DNA of 64,000 bases from Acanthaster planci (GCF_001949145.1 NW_019091378.1:36978-100977), one strand, 5' to 3'; counted from the first letter of the stretch, positions 45,534 through 58,370 are shown. The notes: generated by a model from the letters alone, not told the origin. Numbers and translations are program-made.

Positions 45534-46079
45534 GATTTTCAAATCGCAGAGTGAAGACTGAAGTCAATTTGCCTTGTGCTCGACTTTAATTATCGCCGAG
45601 AGGGTAGACTCCGCCCCGTCAAGCGTTGACTAGCTCCAGCAAACTGCGCAATGCAGGGGTCAAAGAAGGGTGACTAGTTAAGCGCCTTCGATGTAAACCA
45701 TACGGAAGCTCAACACTGATTGGACACAAGAGGTGGACGTCACGGACGGTGGGGGAATTTTCGAAGTGGTTCCCTTTTTTGCAGTATTGTCTAGCATGGA
45801 TAACAATAACGGGCCAATTCTCCCGGAAAGGTGCATGAAAGCAAGTGGTCGACGCACAGGCCCCTCAGCCGTAGGACTTGCACATACGTGATCGCACTCG
45901 ATCGCCCGTGGCGACCCTTTTTGTTTACCCAGACTCCGAGAACCTATTTGCACGCTTCTAAAAACACTTTTGAGCTAGACCTTAGTGCGACAGTTCTGAG
46001 CAGACATTGATGTTGCTCTATTCAGCGTTTGATATTTAGAATTCACAACCATTTGTGGGTACACATCGAAAGTTTAAGT
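45534..46079. promoter_or_regulatory. Shared upstream interval of two divergent genes
   Basis: The start codons of the SVEP1-like gene (minus) and the JmjC gene (plus) are 546 bp apart and face away from each other. The interval must hold both 5' UTRs and both promoters unless untranslated exons lie farther off. No TATA box is obvious. Confidence 0.4.
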
Positions 46080-46537
46080 ATGGAGACTGCAGACATAACG
46101 GCCAAACTCATTGTATGTCTCGTAGCATCCTTACATTTCTCAGCTGCTGAAGATGTTCAATCGGCTCATTCTCACGATCAGTCCTCTTCCAAGACCTCGT
46201 TCCCACCCGGCCACCTGAAGCCTTTGGCTTCCGAGTCTACCCGCCTCCCCGTCTCGGTCATCGAGGAGTTCCCCTCCCCGTCCGAGTTCTTTCGCGACTA
46301 TGTCTACCCTTCAGTTCCTGTTCTCGTCAGGCAGGGAGCGCGGCGTTCGCCGGCCTTCCGGAAGTGGACCGACGAGTACCTGAAGAGCTTGCCCGAGTCT
46401 CAGGAACTGATCCGTGTGGAGATGCGGAAGGTGGAGGAAAGACAACTACCGAGGATGGAGATGCCCTTGGCTGAATTCCTCGACAGATATCAAACCCACG
46501 ATGAGTACCTTGTCGCAAAAGTTCCAGATTACTTGAA
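46080..46537 (+). CDS. JmjC gene exon 1
   Basis: ATG at 46080 (METADITAKL). The exon holds the signal peptide and the N-terminal part of the cupin domain, including SVPVLVRQGARRSPAF. It ends in phase 2 before GTAAGT, one base before a read-through stop. Confidence 0.82.
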
Positions 46538-49500
46538 GTAAGTGTGGGGACTTTCTCATTCCTGTGCTACCCATTTTACTCAGTAACGTCGTAACTATAT
46601 CATGTGTTTCCCGTAATGAAATGAACACGGGCTTTGACTCATGTTCTTGCTATCTTTCTGTCTTATGTTGTCTTGTTCCTTGACTTTGTCTCCTCTCAGG
46701 AAAGACGTGCTACTTCCGCCATCTTTGCATTGCACAAACGTCACAGCGAATTTGCTGGAAACGGTAAGTATACTGCTTTAGAGATGAAAAGACAGTTTTA
46801 GTATGAACTACTGCTTGGGATTTATTTGATAAGGGGCAGGAGGACGTACAGATCACCTAACAAACCGTACTGAACAACCAACAGATCTTTTAATCGACCG
46901 ACGGACTAACAGACCGACCGACTAACCGGCAGACCAACGGAATAGCCCTCTGACTACATCAACCTTGACCTTGTCTTTCATGATTTACTTATATTTCCAA
47001 AACAGCAAATTACGCAATGAATCATTTGCAAAATTTGTGGGTACTAAAAGCATTCCTCTTCCTCGTTTTGACAGATGCTTTGGTTTAGTAGCGGCGGTAC
47101 CAAGTCTCATTTGCATACCGACTACGTAGACATCATCAACTGTGTGTTCAGAGGCCAGAAAGACTTCCTGCTTGTCAATTACACCAAGTACAGAGACCAG
47201 GTAAACATCGCTTCTGAACTGCAGAGGTGATATTATGCATGGCTGGCCGGTCACGAAAGACCTCGCGGCTTGCATTTTTTTTGTCATTAGAAGTACATGT
47301 ACTTCATGTTTACCTCCAAATCCAGACATTCCGGGGGAACTCCCCCCCCCCGCTCTTAGACAACCAAAAAAAGTTTTAAAATGTGATGAATAATACAAAA
47401 TAACTAAAGAGTAAAGTAAGTGCACAAATTATGTCGTGTATATTTCATTATCGTTTTCGTTTATCTGCAAAACTGAGAAATTTAAACAAATCGCCGGCCT
47501 GACCCCCCTGGACAAATTTCTGGATCCACCCCTGGGTAAGCCCGTTCACGTTTTGTGATAGTATGTCTGGGGAGGTGACAGGACAGATGTGTAAAGTCTT
47601 TTCCGGATCAAAGAAATCACTAGAAATCAAGATTTTCTTGATTTAAGTTATATATAATTGATTTAAGAACGTGGGCTAAATATTTAAGGCCTTTATTCTG
47701 ATTCGGAAGTTGTCTTTCGCATATCAACAGTAATTTTTTTCGAAACCAATATAGCCATTTTGTTTTGCACAAATGCCTCTAAATGTTGTAGATTGTCTAC
47801 GACCACCCAGAGGGATTCTACTCGAGCGTAGACGTTGAACGAGTTGACTTAAACAAATTTCCCGGACTGAGAAACCTCGAGTTCATGGAGGCTAAACTGG
47901 AAGCCGGCAACTGCCTCTACCTCCCCTTCAAATGGTGAGGATTTGTACTTAACCACCTATCTTTGTTCCACAAGTAGATAGCAGGCCATGAAGTTGCCTA
48001 TCTTTTTCCCACTAGTGGATAGCAAGCCATGAAGTTGCCATGCTCTGACATAAAGGATTTAGTGCACAAGTGCGAATGAGAAACGAAACTTCGATTCAGT
48101 GAGATTTTAGAGGATAGAAAACAACCAGAAATTTCAAATCAACAATTGGTCTGCCAGGGGTTTTGTTGTTTTACATTTCAATAATTTTCACACAGCGGGA
48201 GGCTGTTTCCCGGTGCACCGGGAAACAGCCTCCCGCTTCTATATGATCAAATATCAACGAAAACAAGTCCGGGGAAGATTCCAGCCTTTTCATGTCACCC
48301 GATTAGGCCACATGCTGACATGCAGTTGGAGCTTTCTGATCCGCGGGGTATGTTTTCTTCAACGGAAGCTGACAGCGCTATATGACCCAATGGCAATACT
48401 GAACGTCCAGAGAACGCTCCGATATCCTGTTTTGCAGCTCCCATAGTTAGGGACCTACAATGTACAAAGCTGTTCGGCCTTAGATTTTATCTGTCCCGGA
48501 CACATTAGGATGTGTTAACTAGTGGAAAAACTCCAGCCGTTAATTTCACGCCGAAGTAACGGATATGCTGATTCGTTCTAGTTTTCTGATGCCGGGAAAC
48601 AGCCTCCCACTTTTATGTAACAAAATATCAATGAAAACAAGTCCGGGGAAAAATTGGGCTTTTACATTATATAGACCACCTGGCCTTCTGTGAAACTGCT
48701 GCCGGAAGACGCTGAAACGCAAGAAACTTCTGCCAAATAGCAATGTTACATGCAATCCGTCAGTGGAAATGACAAGAGTCGTGCCTACACATTTAGCTCG
48801 AAGCAGGAAATAGGTATAAAAAGGCTAAATCTTTGTACAGGGTGCATTGTCTTCATTACGAAATCAAACATTCGCAAATGTCAAAAATCTTGCTTTACAG
48901 GAAATGTACGGTTGTAGACAATATTTCTGTGCTTGCATTTTTGATCAACAGTCCACATACTGTTCAGAATATAAATTTGAAGAACGTGCAGTGTTGAATG
49001 ACATCTGTTTTCATAAACATTAAAAGTACAGCAATAAACCTTTTTCGCTTTGAATAAGAGCTTGTTCGTTTTGTGAATGCTTATGAAAAAAATCCTTCCA
49101 AACACGTATACGAAAGAAGCACTTCCCACATACACACAGCAGTGGCGTAGCTGGGATTTCAGTCGGGGGCACAAAAGGGACACCAGCATCTTAATTATGG
49201 GGGGGGGGCACCAGGTATGTTTTTTTGGGCAAGTTTCTTTAGCCTTGTTCAATATCCATTTATCCCGGTTTTTTAGAGGGGGAGCACCTGAGGAATTTTG
49301 GGGACACGTGCCCCCAGCACCCCCTCCCGTCTACGCCACTGATCAAAGTCTGTATTGAGTGAGGGGGTGCATAGATTGTGGCAGGGTGGAGATTAGATTT
49401 GAAAAGCAACATAAGGATTCTGATGAAGCAAATTCTGGCTGGATGAAAATAGGTTAAACGGGAGGAAAATTCTACTTTGTAAAAGGGCAGCTGAAATCCT

Positions 49501-52387
49501 GGCTACATGTGGGCCTACCCAATGTGCGTTGAACGGGCAACGAATATCATCAGTGAAGGTTTGGCTACAGTGTTCATGAGATGACCCAAACTTACATGTA
49601 GCTCTGCCCGCTCGACAGGTATATGAGGAAGTCTCCGACCGTTTCACGCTATACCTTCCGGCCATGAATTTTGACCTGTTGTGTTTACTGAAGCTGGAGA
49701 GAAAAAGTAGCAAGAACGTGGCTCAATAAATTTTCTTCATTGTATTCAGAATAGTAGACTGTCTAGGGACCGTGAACATGAAAAGCCCCTTGCTTCCCCA
49801 AATTCTGAACTGCAACGCATGGTTCACACGGGCGGTATGGTATTGAGCACACTCGTGGCCAATTCACCTGTTGAGTAAAAAAGTGAAGTTAAACTTAACA
49901 CTTGAAGTGACTGTCAGTTTTCATATCTCAAGTGATCGTTAGCATGATGGTAGCTTACGTACCTCTTAATATTAATTATTAATATTATATTCAAACTAAA
50001 TAAAGCATTATTATTATAGATACTTTAAAACGTCCTCTCCTTATTTACTGTAAGTTGACGAGGGAAGACACAGCGTTTACTGAAGGAGAACTCACGTTGC
50101 ATACCATAAAACAATTTTATCGCTTCTCTAAAATTCCGCTGTTTCTTGCTGCATGTATTTAGGATACATCAGGTGAATTCGCATGGCAGCAATGTTGCGG
50201 TCAACATATGGTGGAATCACCAAGCCTACGCCGTGCCCAGCCCGGAGTCCTGCGGGAGGCTTGATCCAGGGCTCTCGCTGGCCGATGTTCGCTTCTATTA
50301 CCACGAAGAGCCAGACGCTTACAAACGGCGAGATCTCCACCCAGAACTGGATTTCGTCGAGGACCCGTCGTGAGTCGCATTACGTTCCCTGTAGTGCCCC
50401 CCACAAAACTTGCTCACTACACAGGAAGCAAAACGTCTGACTGAAGGAGATCGCGTATGTTTCAGAANTTATTTAAGAGGACGTTTCACCTTTTTTATTG
50501 TCTGATAACGATTTCAGGGCAAATTTGATGGCATTCATGGACGAAAAGGAGACCGAGTCGTTGACAGAGCGGCAGTTTCTGGAATTCATGGACATGGTAA
50601 CGGCGAAGCAAAACCTTTTCTTATGGCATATTGTAAATATTTCTTATCATTCTTCATGTCACGTGCATTCTTCGGTAGATCAACGGATTCAGCAGAACCT
50701 GTCACTGAGTACTCGATCTGTATTTGTCACACACTTGTTGCTAGTACATCTTGCCCGTTAGACACCACTTGCCATTTGTCACGTGTAGTGAACATAATCA
50801 AGTCAAGCCCCACTTCATTGTGAAGCTGATCCGATTAAGACACCGTTTAGAAATTAAAAAACCTACAAATCAAACCATAACTCGAGTTTGGCTGTCACAT
50901 CCGACCTGATCCGGTTTTTCCATCGTAGATAATGCCAGGACAAGATCACGGTAACATTTGGACCGAGGAGGCCTTGGGTCTCGTACACCAGGTAACAGGA
51001 TTTCTTATTTCTTTTGGGTGCCGTTTCAAGCTTAAGTCTTCCTTCCAACAGAAAAAAATGAATTGATTTTAAATAACCTGCGCTCAGATTCGCATGATTT
51101 TAAACGTTAAAGGTTATGGGTTACTTATCGACGCAAGGAGGGGGAAAAGACGTTTAAAAAGAAAAGTCCCAGTTTCGCTCCTTGGGCTGATTGTCAAAAA
51201 GTGACAATTCGGAATCACATGAGAACACTGCTAGCTCAGTAAATTCATCCAGCCGGTCGTCGTTGTCCCCCGTCCATTTGAGTTCACGCTTGTTCCGTGA
51301 ATTAATCTATCCTGCAGATATTCCAAATACTTGACATCGATGGCGATGGGGAGATAGCATCACAGGACGCAGAAAAGTTTCCTAAAGATATCAACAAGGT
51401 GGGCCACTTGAAACATTTCGGCACTGTGCTCCTTGAGAAACATATCCGCTCCGTGCATGCAGAGAGTCGTCGTCTAGATACAGCGTGTGCAATGACCCCA
51501 TACAAATTGAATTGCCTACAGCACAGAACCAAACGACAACTTCACTGATTTATGTTCTCTGTGACAATCTGTCACTTTTCTTGGCTTAACAGGTCAATTT
51601 ATTGAGCTGCCGTTTTGCGATCACCTCCACGAAATGGGTACCGGTACTGTTCTTGAAAATGAGCTAAGGACTATGGGCAACATAAACTCGTCCGACTCAA
51701 TTGAAAAAAAAAACCGGGAGTTTTAGGCATTTGCTCCCTTGCGTTCTCAAAAAATCATGACCGGGATAAAGCTAACGAAATATTATCTTCCTTCTATGGC
51801 CTTCCTCAGTTTCTGCCCTTTTCCATCAATTTGGGACAGAAGATGATGGTCTTGGGTGACATCGTCGATGGGCAGATCACAAAACAAAAACAGGTACACA
51901 CAATGACTTTTACATGTTTATGGCATTCTTTGAAAATGTGTGCCATTGTGATTTAACCCGATGCTCAATTTTTGCTTTGCCATTTTAAGGAGTGCTCGCA
52001 CGCTCTTTCCTTTTTCATGACAATAATTTCCAAGTTCACACCCAAAACTGTCATGCCATTTTGGGCAGAAATCTGAATGTTACAGCCAAGAGTTAGGAAG
52101 TTGCACACAGAGTATATCACCCAAAAATTCATCGAATGGATTGTTAAAGAGTTTTGAAAATTGGAGTCATTTGTGTGGATTTGAATCCCAAAGTAAATTC
52201 ACTACTGTGCCCTTGATGCAGGTTGTTTTCCAGGTTGTATGATCATGTAAAACACACTGTGTTGACCTTCCTCTCCCAGGAACTTCTGAAGAACTTTGGA
52301 AAGGTGTCGCATGCTGGAAGCGCACCGTCGCTCCAAGCCAACAGCAAGGCCAATGAACAACCTCCTATGTCCAAGCAGGAACTGTGA
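46080..52387 (+). CDS. JmjC/cupin dioxygenase-like protein with EF-hand and KQEL C terminus, whole gene
   Basis: Ten exons join to 1413 bases, 470 residues. A signal-peptide-like N terminus (hydrophobic core LIVCLVASLHF) precedes a cupin/JmjC domain with a conserved lead-in (EEFPSPSEFFRDYVYPSVPV). Iron ligands are His188 and Asp190 in HLHTDYVD, and His266 in WIHQVNSHGSN; the downstream VAVNIWWNH strand is typical. An EF-hand loop follows at residues 386-397 (Asp-rich DIDGDGEI). The last four residues are KQEL, a KDEL-type ER retrieval signal. It is likely an Fe(II)/2-oxoglutarate oxygenase of the ER lumen acting on proteins; substrate and exact subfamily are not recognisable. JMJD8 is a known ER-lumen JmjC protein but lacks the EF-hand. 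Confidence 0.85.
46700..46763 (+). CDS. JmjC gene exon 2
   Basis: Acceptor CTCCTCTCAG. It reads KDVLLPPSLHCTNVTANLLE with an Asn-Val-Thr glycosylation motif, consistent with a lumenal protein. Phase 2 to 0. Confidence 0.8.
47075..47200 (+). CDS. JmjC gene exon 3 (HxD motif)
   Basis: It opens MLWFSSGGTKSHLHTDYVD and contains the first two iron ligands (HTD at 47114-47122), then a DFLLVNYTKY strand. It is bounded by TTTTGACAG and GTAAAC, phase 0-0. Confidence 0.85.
47792..47934 (+). CDS. JmjC gene exon 4
   Basis: It opens IVYDHPEGFYSSVDVERVD and ends GNCLYLPFKW across the junction, the strand leading to the distal histidine. Phase 0 to 2. Confidence 0.83.
48194..48237. repeat. Perfect 44-bp palindrome in JmjC intron 4
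   Basis: AGCGGGAGGCTGTTTCCCGG is followed by TGCA and its exact reverse complement. A second partial copy of the right half and its flank (ACAGCCTCCC onward to CAAGTCCGGGGAA) occurs at 48594-48652. Confidence 0.9.
49140..49341. mobile_element. MITE with CAGTGGCGTAG ends
   Basis: CAGTGGCGTAG at 49140-49150 is exactly inverted at 49331-49341, enclosing a G-rich, C-rich 202-bp element in JmjC intron 4. The ends look hAT-like, but no 8-bp target duplication is seen. Confidence 0.7.
50163..50369 (+). CDS. JmjC gene exon 5 (distal His)
   Basis: It follows a 2.2-kb intron. It completes Trp264 and reads IHQVNSHGSNVAVNIWWNHQ, with the third iron ligand His266, then an acidic DVRFYYHEEPDAY stretch. 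Phase 2 to 2. Confidence 0.84.
50518..50596 (+). CDS. JmjC gene exon 6
   Basis: A short helical, acidic segment (LMAFMDEKETESLTERQFLE), probably part of the C-terminal helical region. Phase 2 to 0. An ambiguous base lies 50 bp upstream in the intron at 50468. Confidence 0.75.
50929..50991 (+). CDS. JmjC gene exon 7
   Basis: A 63-bp exon reading IMPGQDHGNIWTEEALGLVH between acceptor CATCGTAG and donor GTAACA, phase 0-0. It resembles the entering helix before the EF-hand. Confidence 0.72.
51318..51398 (+). CDS. JmjC gene exon 8 (EF-hand)
   Basis: An 81-bp phase 0-0 exon whose loop DIDGDGEIASQD fits the twelve-residue EF-hand pattern, with Asp at 1, 3 and 5, Gly at 6 and Ile at 8. Position 12 is Asp instead of the usual Glu, which may lower calcium affinity. 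Confidence 0.83.
51810..51893 (+). CDS. JmjC gene exon 9
   Basis: It reads FLPFSINLGQKMMVLGDIVD then GQITKQKQ. It may be a degenerate partner EF-hand. Acceptor CCTTCCTCAG, phase 0-0. Confidence 0.75.
52280..52387 (+). CDS. JmjC gene exon 10 (KQEL terminus)
   Basis: Acceptor CTCTCCCAG. The exon encodes ELLKNFGKVSHAG, a Ser/Gln/Asn-rich tail and the final KQEL before TGA at 52385-52387. No AATAAA was noticed close by. Confidence 0.8.
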   Translation, partial: ELLKNFGKVSHAGSAPSLQANSKANEQPPMSKQEL

Positions 52388-55300
52388 CATTTCAACAAGT
52401 AGTTATACAACATACCTTGACTGGCTATACACTTTTCCGCTCTATTTTAAAGAAATTGTAAAGATTTTATGGGAGAATCAAGTGAAAATGATCAGAGTTT
52501 TTTACTTCTTGCCACTGACACCGCTGTCTGCAAGCCTGTAACCCGGATATTGTTTATTGTCATAATACCTGTAGTACTGTTGGACGGGGAAGTCCCGACG
52601 GAGTCCCAGCGTTGCAACACGACACCGCTTGCGGTTGGACACAAAAATCCTGAGTGTGTAATGAATGATTATTCAATAGAAGTGTTCCAGGAATGTCTTT
52701 CGTATTTAGTAACCCAACCATGGAGTTGCATGCAAACTGGAAAAACACTTCATCATCCAGTTCCATTATAAACCCAGTGGAAACGAAACGCTGACAATTG
52801 TGGGGAGAAGTCCTTCCTTTCAGGAATCTTGGTTGAAAACTTTCGTACTCCGAATGTTGATATCGCGAGAATCAATAGCGCTTGAAATTAAGTGTCTTTA
52901 TAAGTTGAAGGAGATCTCTCTGGATGGATATGCTGTCGCTCTGCTAGTTAATAGTGTCATAACAAACATAATTTGGTTTCAGCTTCTATCGTCAGCACCC
53001 CTGGTGTGTATTGTATCTGCATTACATGGTGACAGCTTGCGATAATAATATTAATTGCGTAACTGAATCTCCATGTCTTAGCGGAAACACCGCTGAAATT
53101 TCCATTGTTTGGCACACCGTCCATGATTTGGTATTGGTAAAATCTGCTTTAGTTAAAGGGGATCTGATTAGGCATTGTCCAGGGGCCGTGCATGTGAAAA
53201 TCGAGACAGGTAATAATGTTTTATTCATGTCAACGTTTTAATAATTCTTTTTTTTTTTTCATTTTAAGACCCTCCGAAAATATTTTTGAGCAGGTATTTT
53301 TATTTCCAAAAAGTGAAAATAAGACGTAAATTTCATGAAATGAAGCAGCTGCTTGCCTGGCACGAGGTCCTCTGGCCCTCATTACGTATGCAAAGGATAC
53401 TACATATGGGACATGCGCAGTTAATGGTTTCCCTCTGAAACTAAAGGGTGCAGAGCACTAATTCAAGCGAGAATTTCGGACCAGCTCATTAGCATTAAAA
53501 GTGCCCCACAGTAGGCCTATCTTTAGAAAAAGGAGATTGTATGTCCCCAAAATGGTGAGATGGTGTAAATCTTTGCCAGAATGAACTCCCTGGGTCTTTG
53601 GGCTTCATCTGACAGCAGAATGGCTAAAAATACTGTTGAAAAATGGTCCTAAGTGTCCGAGAAAGTTGAGGGTTCTCACTTGAAAAATGGCTGCAAGCAG
53701 ACTTTGGAAAAAATTTGGGGGGGGGCAATTTTGTTTTGAGGGAATATAACTCAAAATGTAATCGGTTAACCCACAGAAAATTGAAAAGAAAGTGCAAGAT
53801 TATGGACCATACAATAATTTAACGTGTGTTTCAGATGCCTCATTTTACACTGTTTTCAATGGGGCCTGAATTAGTGGACTACACCCATACGTACGTGGGC
53901 AATTGAAAACGGGGCTGTAGGTGACTTGCCAGTCACGATAGACTTGAATCAAGTCGGACTTACGTTGCCCTTCCCTCATTAGCCATCCCTTCAGCTGGTA
54001 CGCACTACTTACGTATACAAGTTCGTCGCACTTGGCCCGGCAGCAAACACAACCCCCAAAGGGGCGCGAAGCAAGTAACGGCGCGCGGTTTTGATCCAAG
54101 CAGAAACAAAGACGTCACAGAGACCTTGAGTCAAGTCTGCAGTCACGATGGCTGCAAACAGAAGGGACCTTTCCTAGGTTCCCGACATAACCTTCGGGTT
54201 TGTGGAGGATTACGTCAAAAGGACTCCAAAAGTAGTGGAGAGCAATAGCTTAGTGAAAAATTCAAGCATTTTTTCAGAAGCCTACATTCATAATCTGAAG
54301 GGTAAAGCAGTTTATTAACGGGATTTTATCTGGGAGTTTTGTTGACGTTGCATGCACGCACCGTTTATGTCTAGGCCTGAACGGTAGTTGTCGCCACGAT
54401 TGAGCAATTTGAAGACTTTTTTGCCATTCAACGGGTTACGTTTAATGGTTAGGCTATTTTCCTTTCGAAGTTCAGAATTCTATAGATGCCAATTCGAAAA
54501 TTACCGACGTTTTTTCATTATGCTGGGCGCGATCGACCACGGAGGAAGGAAATGACTGGATCAATCGCAATGCATCAAAGTGTAATAACGCGTACGATGT
54601 AGGACAAGTGACGATTTTTTATACGAACATCTTAAGTGCCAAAAGAAGTCGTTTCAAAGTCAAAATCTACCCTGAATAGTGGCCCTTACGCAGACCCGGA
54701 GGCACGCTTGCAGAGAGGTGGTACGCTCGTGTTACATGCCTTTTCAACCAATAGGATGTCGTTTGCTACTGAAAAGGTTTGCTACATTTGTAATTGCATT
54801 TGCACCTAAAGTGGAAAGTTTTTTTTAGTAGCGTGTTAGGGCCACATGCATAAAAATTAAGACATTTCTTCACATTTCATATTTGTGTTAAATTGGGTAA
54901 GCTCGCGGCCACAATCATTCGTTGGGGAGCCCTCTACTGAAATTGGTTTCTTTCGAGGTCAAGGGTAAAACTCTCATGTCGCGATTCGGATGCGATATAT
55001 GACAATGATCTTTTCATCTCTACATTAAATCTCTCAGAGTGCATAACTGTACATGTACCGACATTATTCCCTATATCAAGGTGAAATTAGCAAGGTTCCT
55101 CGATCCTACGTTTTGCAGAGTTGGATGCAAACACAATCGGTAAGCTTATAGTTTTATTTAATGTGAAAATGTCGGGTAAATTTGAAATATTTTATGTGTT
55201 CATTAGCAGTTTTCTGTATGATGTTTCACGCGCTTGGTGGCCACAGACAACCCGTGGTGATGTTGGCCCATGACAATAACATAAACATGGGAATGAGCTA

Positions 55301-58300
55301 GTTCATATTCCATAGGTCAATGGTTTAGAAAGACTACCGGCTTCCTGACTCCACTTTGTTGGCTGTGTACAAAGTCGCGCGTGTTTAGTGTTATTTCGAA
55401 GCATTTCCTAAAAAAACATTTGAAATAATTTTCGGTCCCAGATTCATGTCTTTCAACATTTTGGCGGTGACTGACCTTCATCTTGTTCACTGATATCATA
55501 ACTACCGCCAGAACTTCTTTATTTCGAAGTTTGGACTTGATCAGTGATACTAACCTTAAGTCCAACTTTCGAAAAAGAAGTTCAAACGCCAAAGTTAGTG
55601 GGTCTAATCATACCTGATGCAGTCATTCAACCTACAGGTTTCATTGTTATTGTTATGAAATCAAGTATTCAATGTTTGTTGCTTCAGTTAACAAACTACC
55701 AGTACCACCTCCAATTACCAACATCTTCAGGCCGAGAGGTCTTTCTGTCCTGCCTCATGCCATTTCCCTAGTTCTGCACCGGGAAACCTAAGGATGTTTG
55801 CGCCTCCGCCCTCCCCAGAGTTTTCATCTCAAGCGACTAGTTCTAATGTAACTGTACTCTCTTGTGACACAAATGGGGAAGGGGGCGCTTCAGCATCCTG
55901 AACTTTGACATTTAGAATTCGTACAAGTTCAGCTTTTTTCCCAGTGCCGTAAGTTGCAAATAAAACCTAATGATCCTGTTGCATAGGAATCAACTTAAAA
56001 CGATTAAAGGATAATCTATTGCGACATTTTGGGAGTTTCAAAAAGTGCAACAGGAACTCTTTGCACTTTGTTTACTCACACACAAACTATGCACTTTGAA
56101 AAACAACGCGTGGACGTTGCTTGCACTCACCTTACGACTATGTTCAGAGACGAGTTGCGCACAACGAATGTTCTCAGTACAGTACGTGCAGGTGGGTACA
56201 GGCACACGTACATTGTGCATATAGTGACACCGCATGTAGTGACAAAACTGCAGACTAAATTTAAGCCTTCGTTACGTTAAAGACTAACAAAGGAAACAAA
56301 TGAGGATGAAGAATATGATGTGGACACGGTTTGTTATTTCCTGCCCTACCGACTTCTTTTTATCTTTTACACATGCTCTCTGAATCCTGGCATGCAGACA
56401 AATAACAAGTAGTCCATTTATATTTTAATCTCAACATTGTTCCTTAACCCATGCAACCCTTGACCCATTTCTAACCCGTCGTCCTTTATCTCAAGCCAGT
56501 TGTGGATAAACGAAATAACCAGGAAGAACAAACGAGACCGTACTTCATTCGAGTCCAAATTTCACTGTGGATAAGGGTCCGTATAAAAAATGTTTGTACG
56601 CGTGTTTGATGATGAAGTGTTGTTCAGTTGCTGGATTAGTGTCTGCAGACCGTCTCAACCCATTAAACACACGCGTAATTTAACGGTGCGAACTGTACCC
56701 GACCAAGTCGTAGTACATGTCATAGGCATGTCCACAGAGTTTTGCGAACCCCGGTGAGTTGGTCTAAGGGTCAGTGCCGCGTTTCACTTTCACGAATATA
56801 TAGTTCCCTGAGTTTTGACCCCAAGCCTGATTTGCTTTCAGCAGAAACATAATAACATTAAGCCATATTTAGGGAGTTTCTTAACAGTTTTTTATTTGAC
56901 TTTCAACATTAAGTTTCTTCCATGGATTCAAGAAAGTTTAACATTTCGGCAGCCGGTGTAGATGGTAATTCTGTCCCCTCCAGGAAATGTTGTCCCCCCC
57001 CCGCCATTTTGCGACACAGAAGTTGTCACGTGTTGGATGGATAGATTTAGTCCACATGAAATACATTCTTTTAGCTTTTCATCAAGCTGTCAAAATTTGG
57101 GGGATATGAGATGTAACATCAACCGAACTATGTTTCAGCACGAAATCGGAAAAGGTAGCAATCCGTAACCTGCATACGTTTTGCACGCGTAGTACTTCTC
57201 AGTCTCTCGGCGCGGCGCTGGGGAGCTATAACAACCACTCGAATCTACCTGTCATCTTGCCGTCTCGCCGAGCCGCAGCGCGCGAACCATGGTCGAAGGA
57301 TTGTCCAGGATAGCTCCCCTCATCCAACCACCGTGTTTCGACGTAACGAGCTTCCAGAAAAAAAACACGGCGTCTGTCTAAACGCTGCACGAAAGCAGTT
57401 GAAATAAAGTGGTGTTCACAGTCTGGGTGATAGACTTGTGGTGTTCCGCGGAGGACACGTTTCCGGCGGGGGGGGGAACAAATTTACCGTTGAGCATGGG
57501 AACAAATTTGCCTGGAGGGGGATAGATTTACCTAGATTTACCGGATCGCAACATGGTAAAAGTGTCCGGGTAGGACACATTTACCAGGGGGTCAAGTTTA
57601 ACCGTTTACACCAGATTTCAGCTGGTAAGATCGGCAGAGCCTGTCGAACTGTCGGCAGAAATGTCAGAAATATGGCAGTCGCGTCAAACGTCCATTTTTT
57701 TGCAATTTCCGTCATTCAGGTCAACGCTGCAGATTTTTAGCTCAGTGCATGTGGTACGTATCGAAAACTGTTGGGACCTTAAATTAGTTCCCTACCATAG
57801 CAATTCATAAACATCTCTCTAATACGGTTAACCGCTATACTGTTTACATAAAGTATGACAATTTCAAAACCGTGCCAAAACCACTTGGCTTTGGCAGGCA
57901 TGGAGTACCGAAGTGAATATGTCACGCGCACAATTAGTGTGTAAAAGGCTTTAGCGCGAGAACCAGCGCGTGAACCAACACGCGCGCGTACTCCATTCGT
58001 TTGCACTGCACTTTCTGGTTCACAGTGACGTCACACTTCGGTGCTCTTTTAACACACAAGTCGAAGGCCAATGGCTGCAACCGCTTTCATAGTGCATGTA
58101 TTATTTCCAGCCGTATAGACCAGTCTGACCTGTCCAAAACTAAGTATTTGCCAGAATTCTTAGAACCAGACTACTACAAAACATGCCTTATTTCTTCATA
58201 ATCACTGCAACATCGAGCACTGCTGAACGGTTGCATTTTCTCGACTGGACAAAGAAAACCAAATTCCACACTTGACAACATAAATTAAACATTCCCGGAA

Positions 58301-58370
58301 GTAACTTTGGCAACTTGCTATGGGTCAATGCATCAATACCACATCCATTTTCCTTCTTTTTCGTCAACAG
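52388..58370. other. Intergenic interval
   Basis: No exon could be supported on either strand. It contains short homopolymer runs and a GC-richer patch near 57180-57300. The promoter of the EctC-like gene should lie toward its right end. Confidence 0.5.
58369..58370 (+). other. Possible splice acceptor before the EctC-like start
   Basis: A pyrimidine-rich run followed by CGTCAACAG ends here, 23 bp before the ATG. A 5' UTR intron may end at this point, which would place the transcription start farther upstream. Confidence 0.4.

Noticed and set aside
46985-47425. 146-codon open frame antisense to JmjC exon 3
   Set aside because: Shadow of the real exon on the opposite strand, with no domain.
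57430-57620. Plus-strand open frame with repeated GGACAC and ACAAATTTACC blocks
   Set aside because: Short imperfect repeats and no protein domain; probably degenerate repeat DNA.
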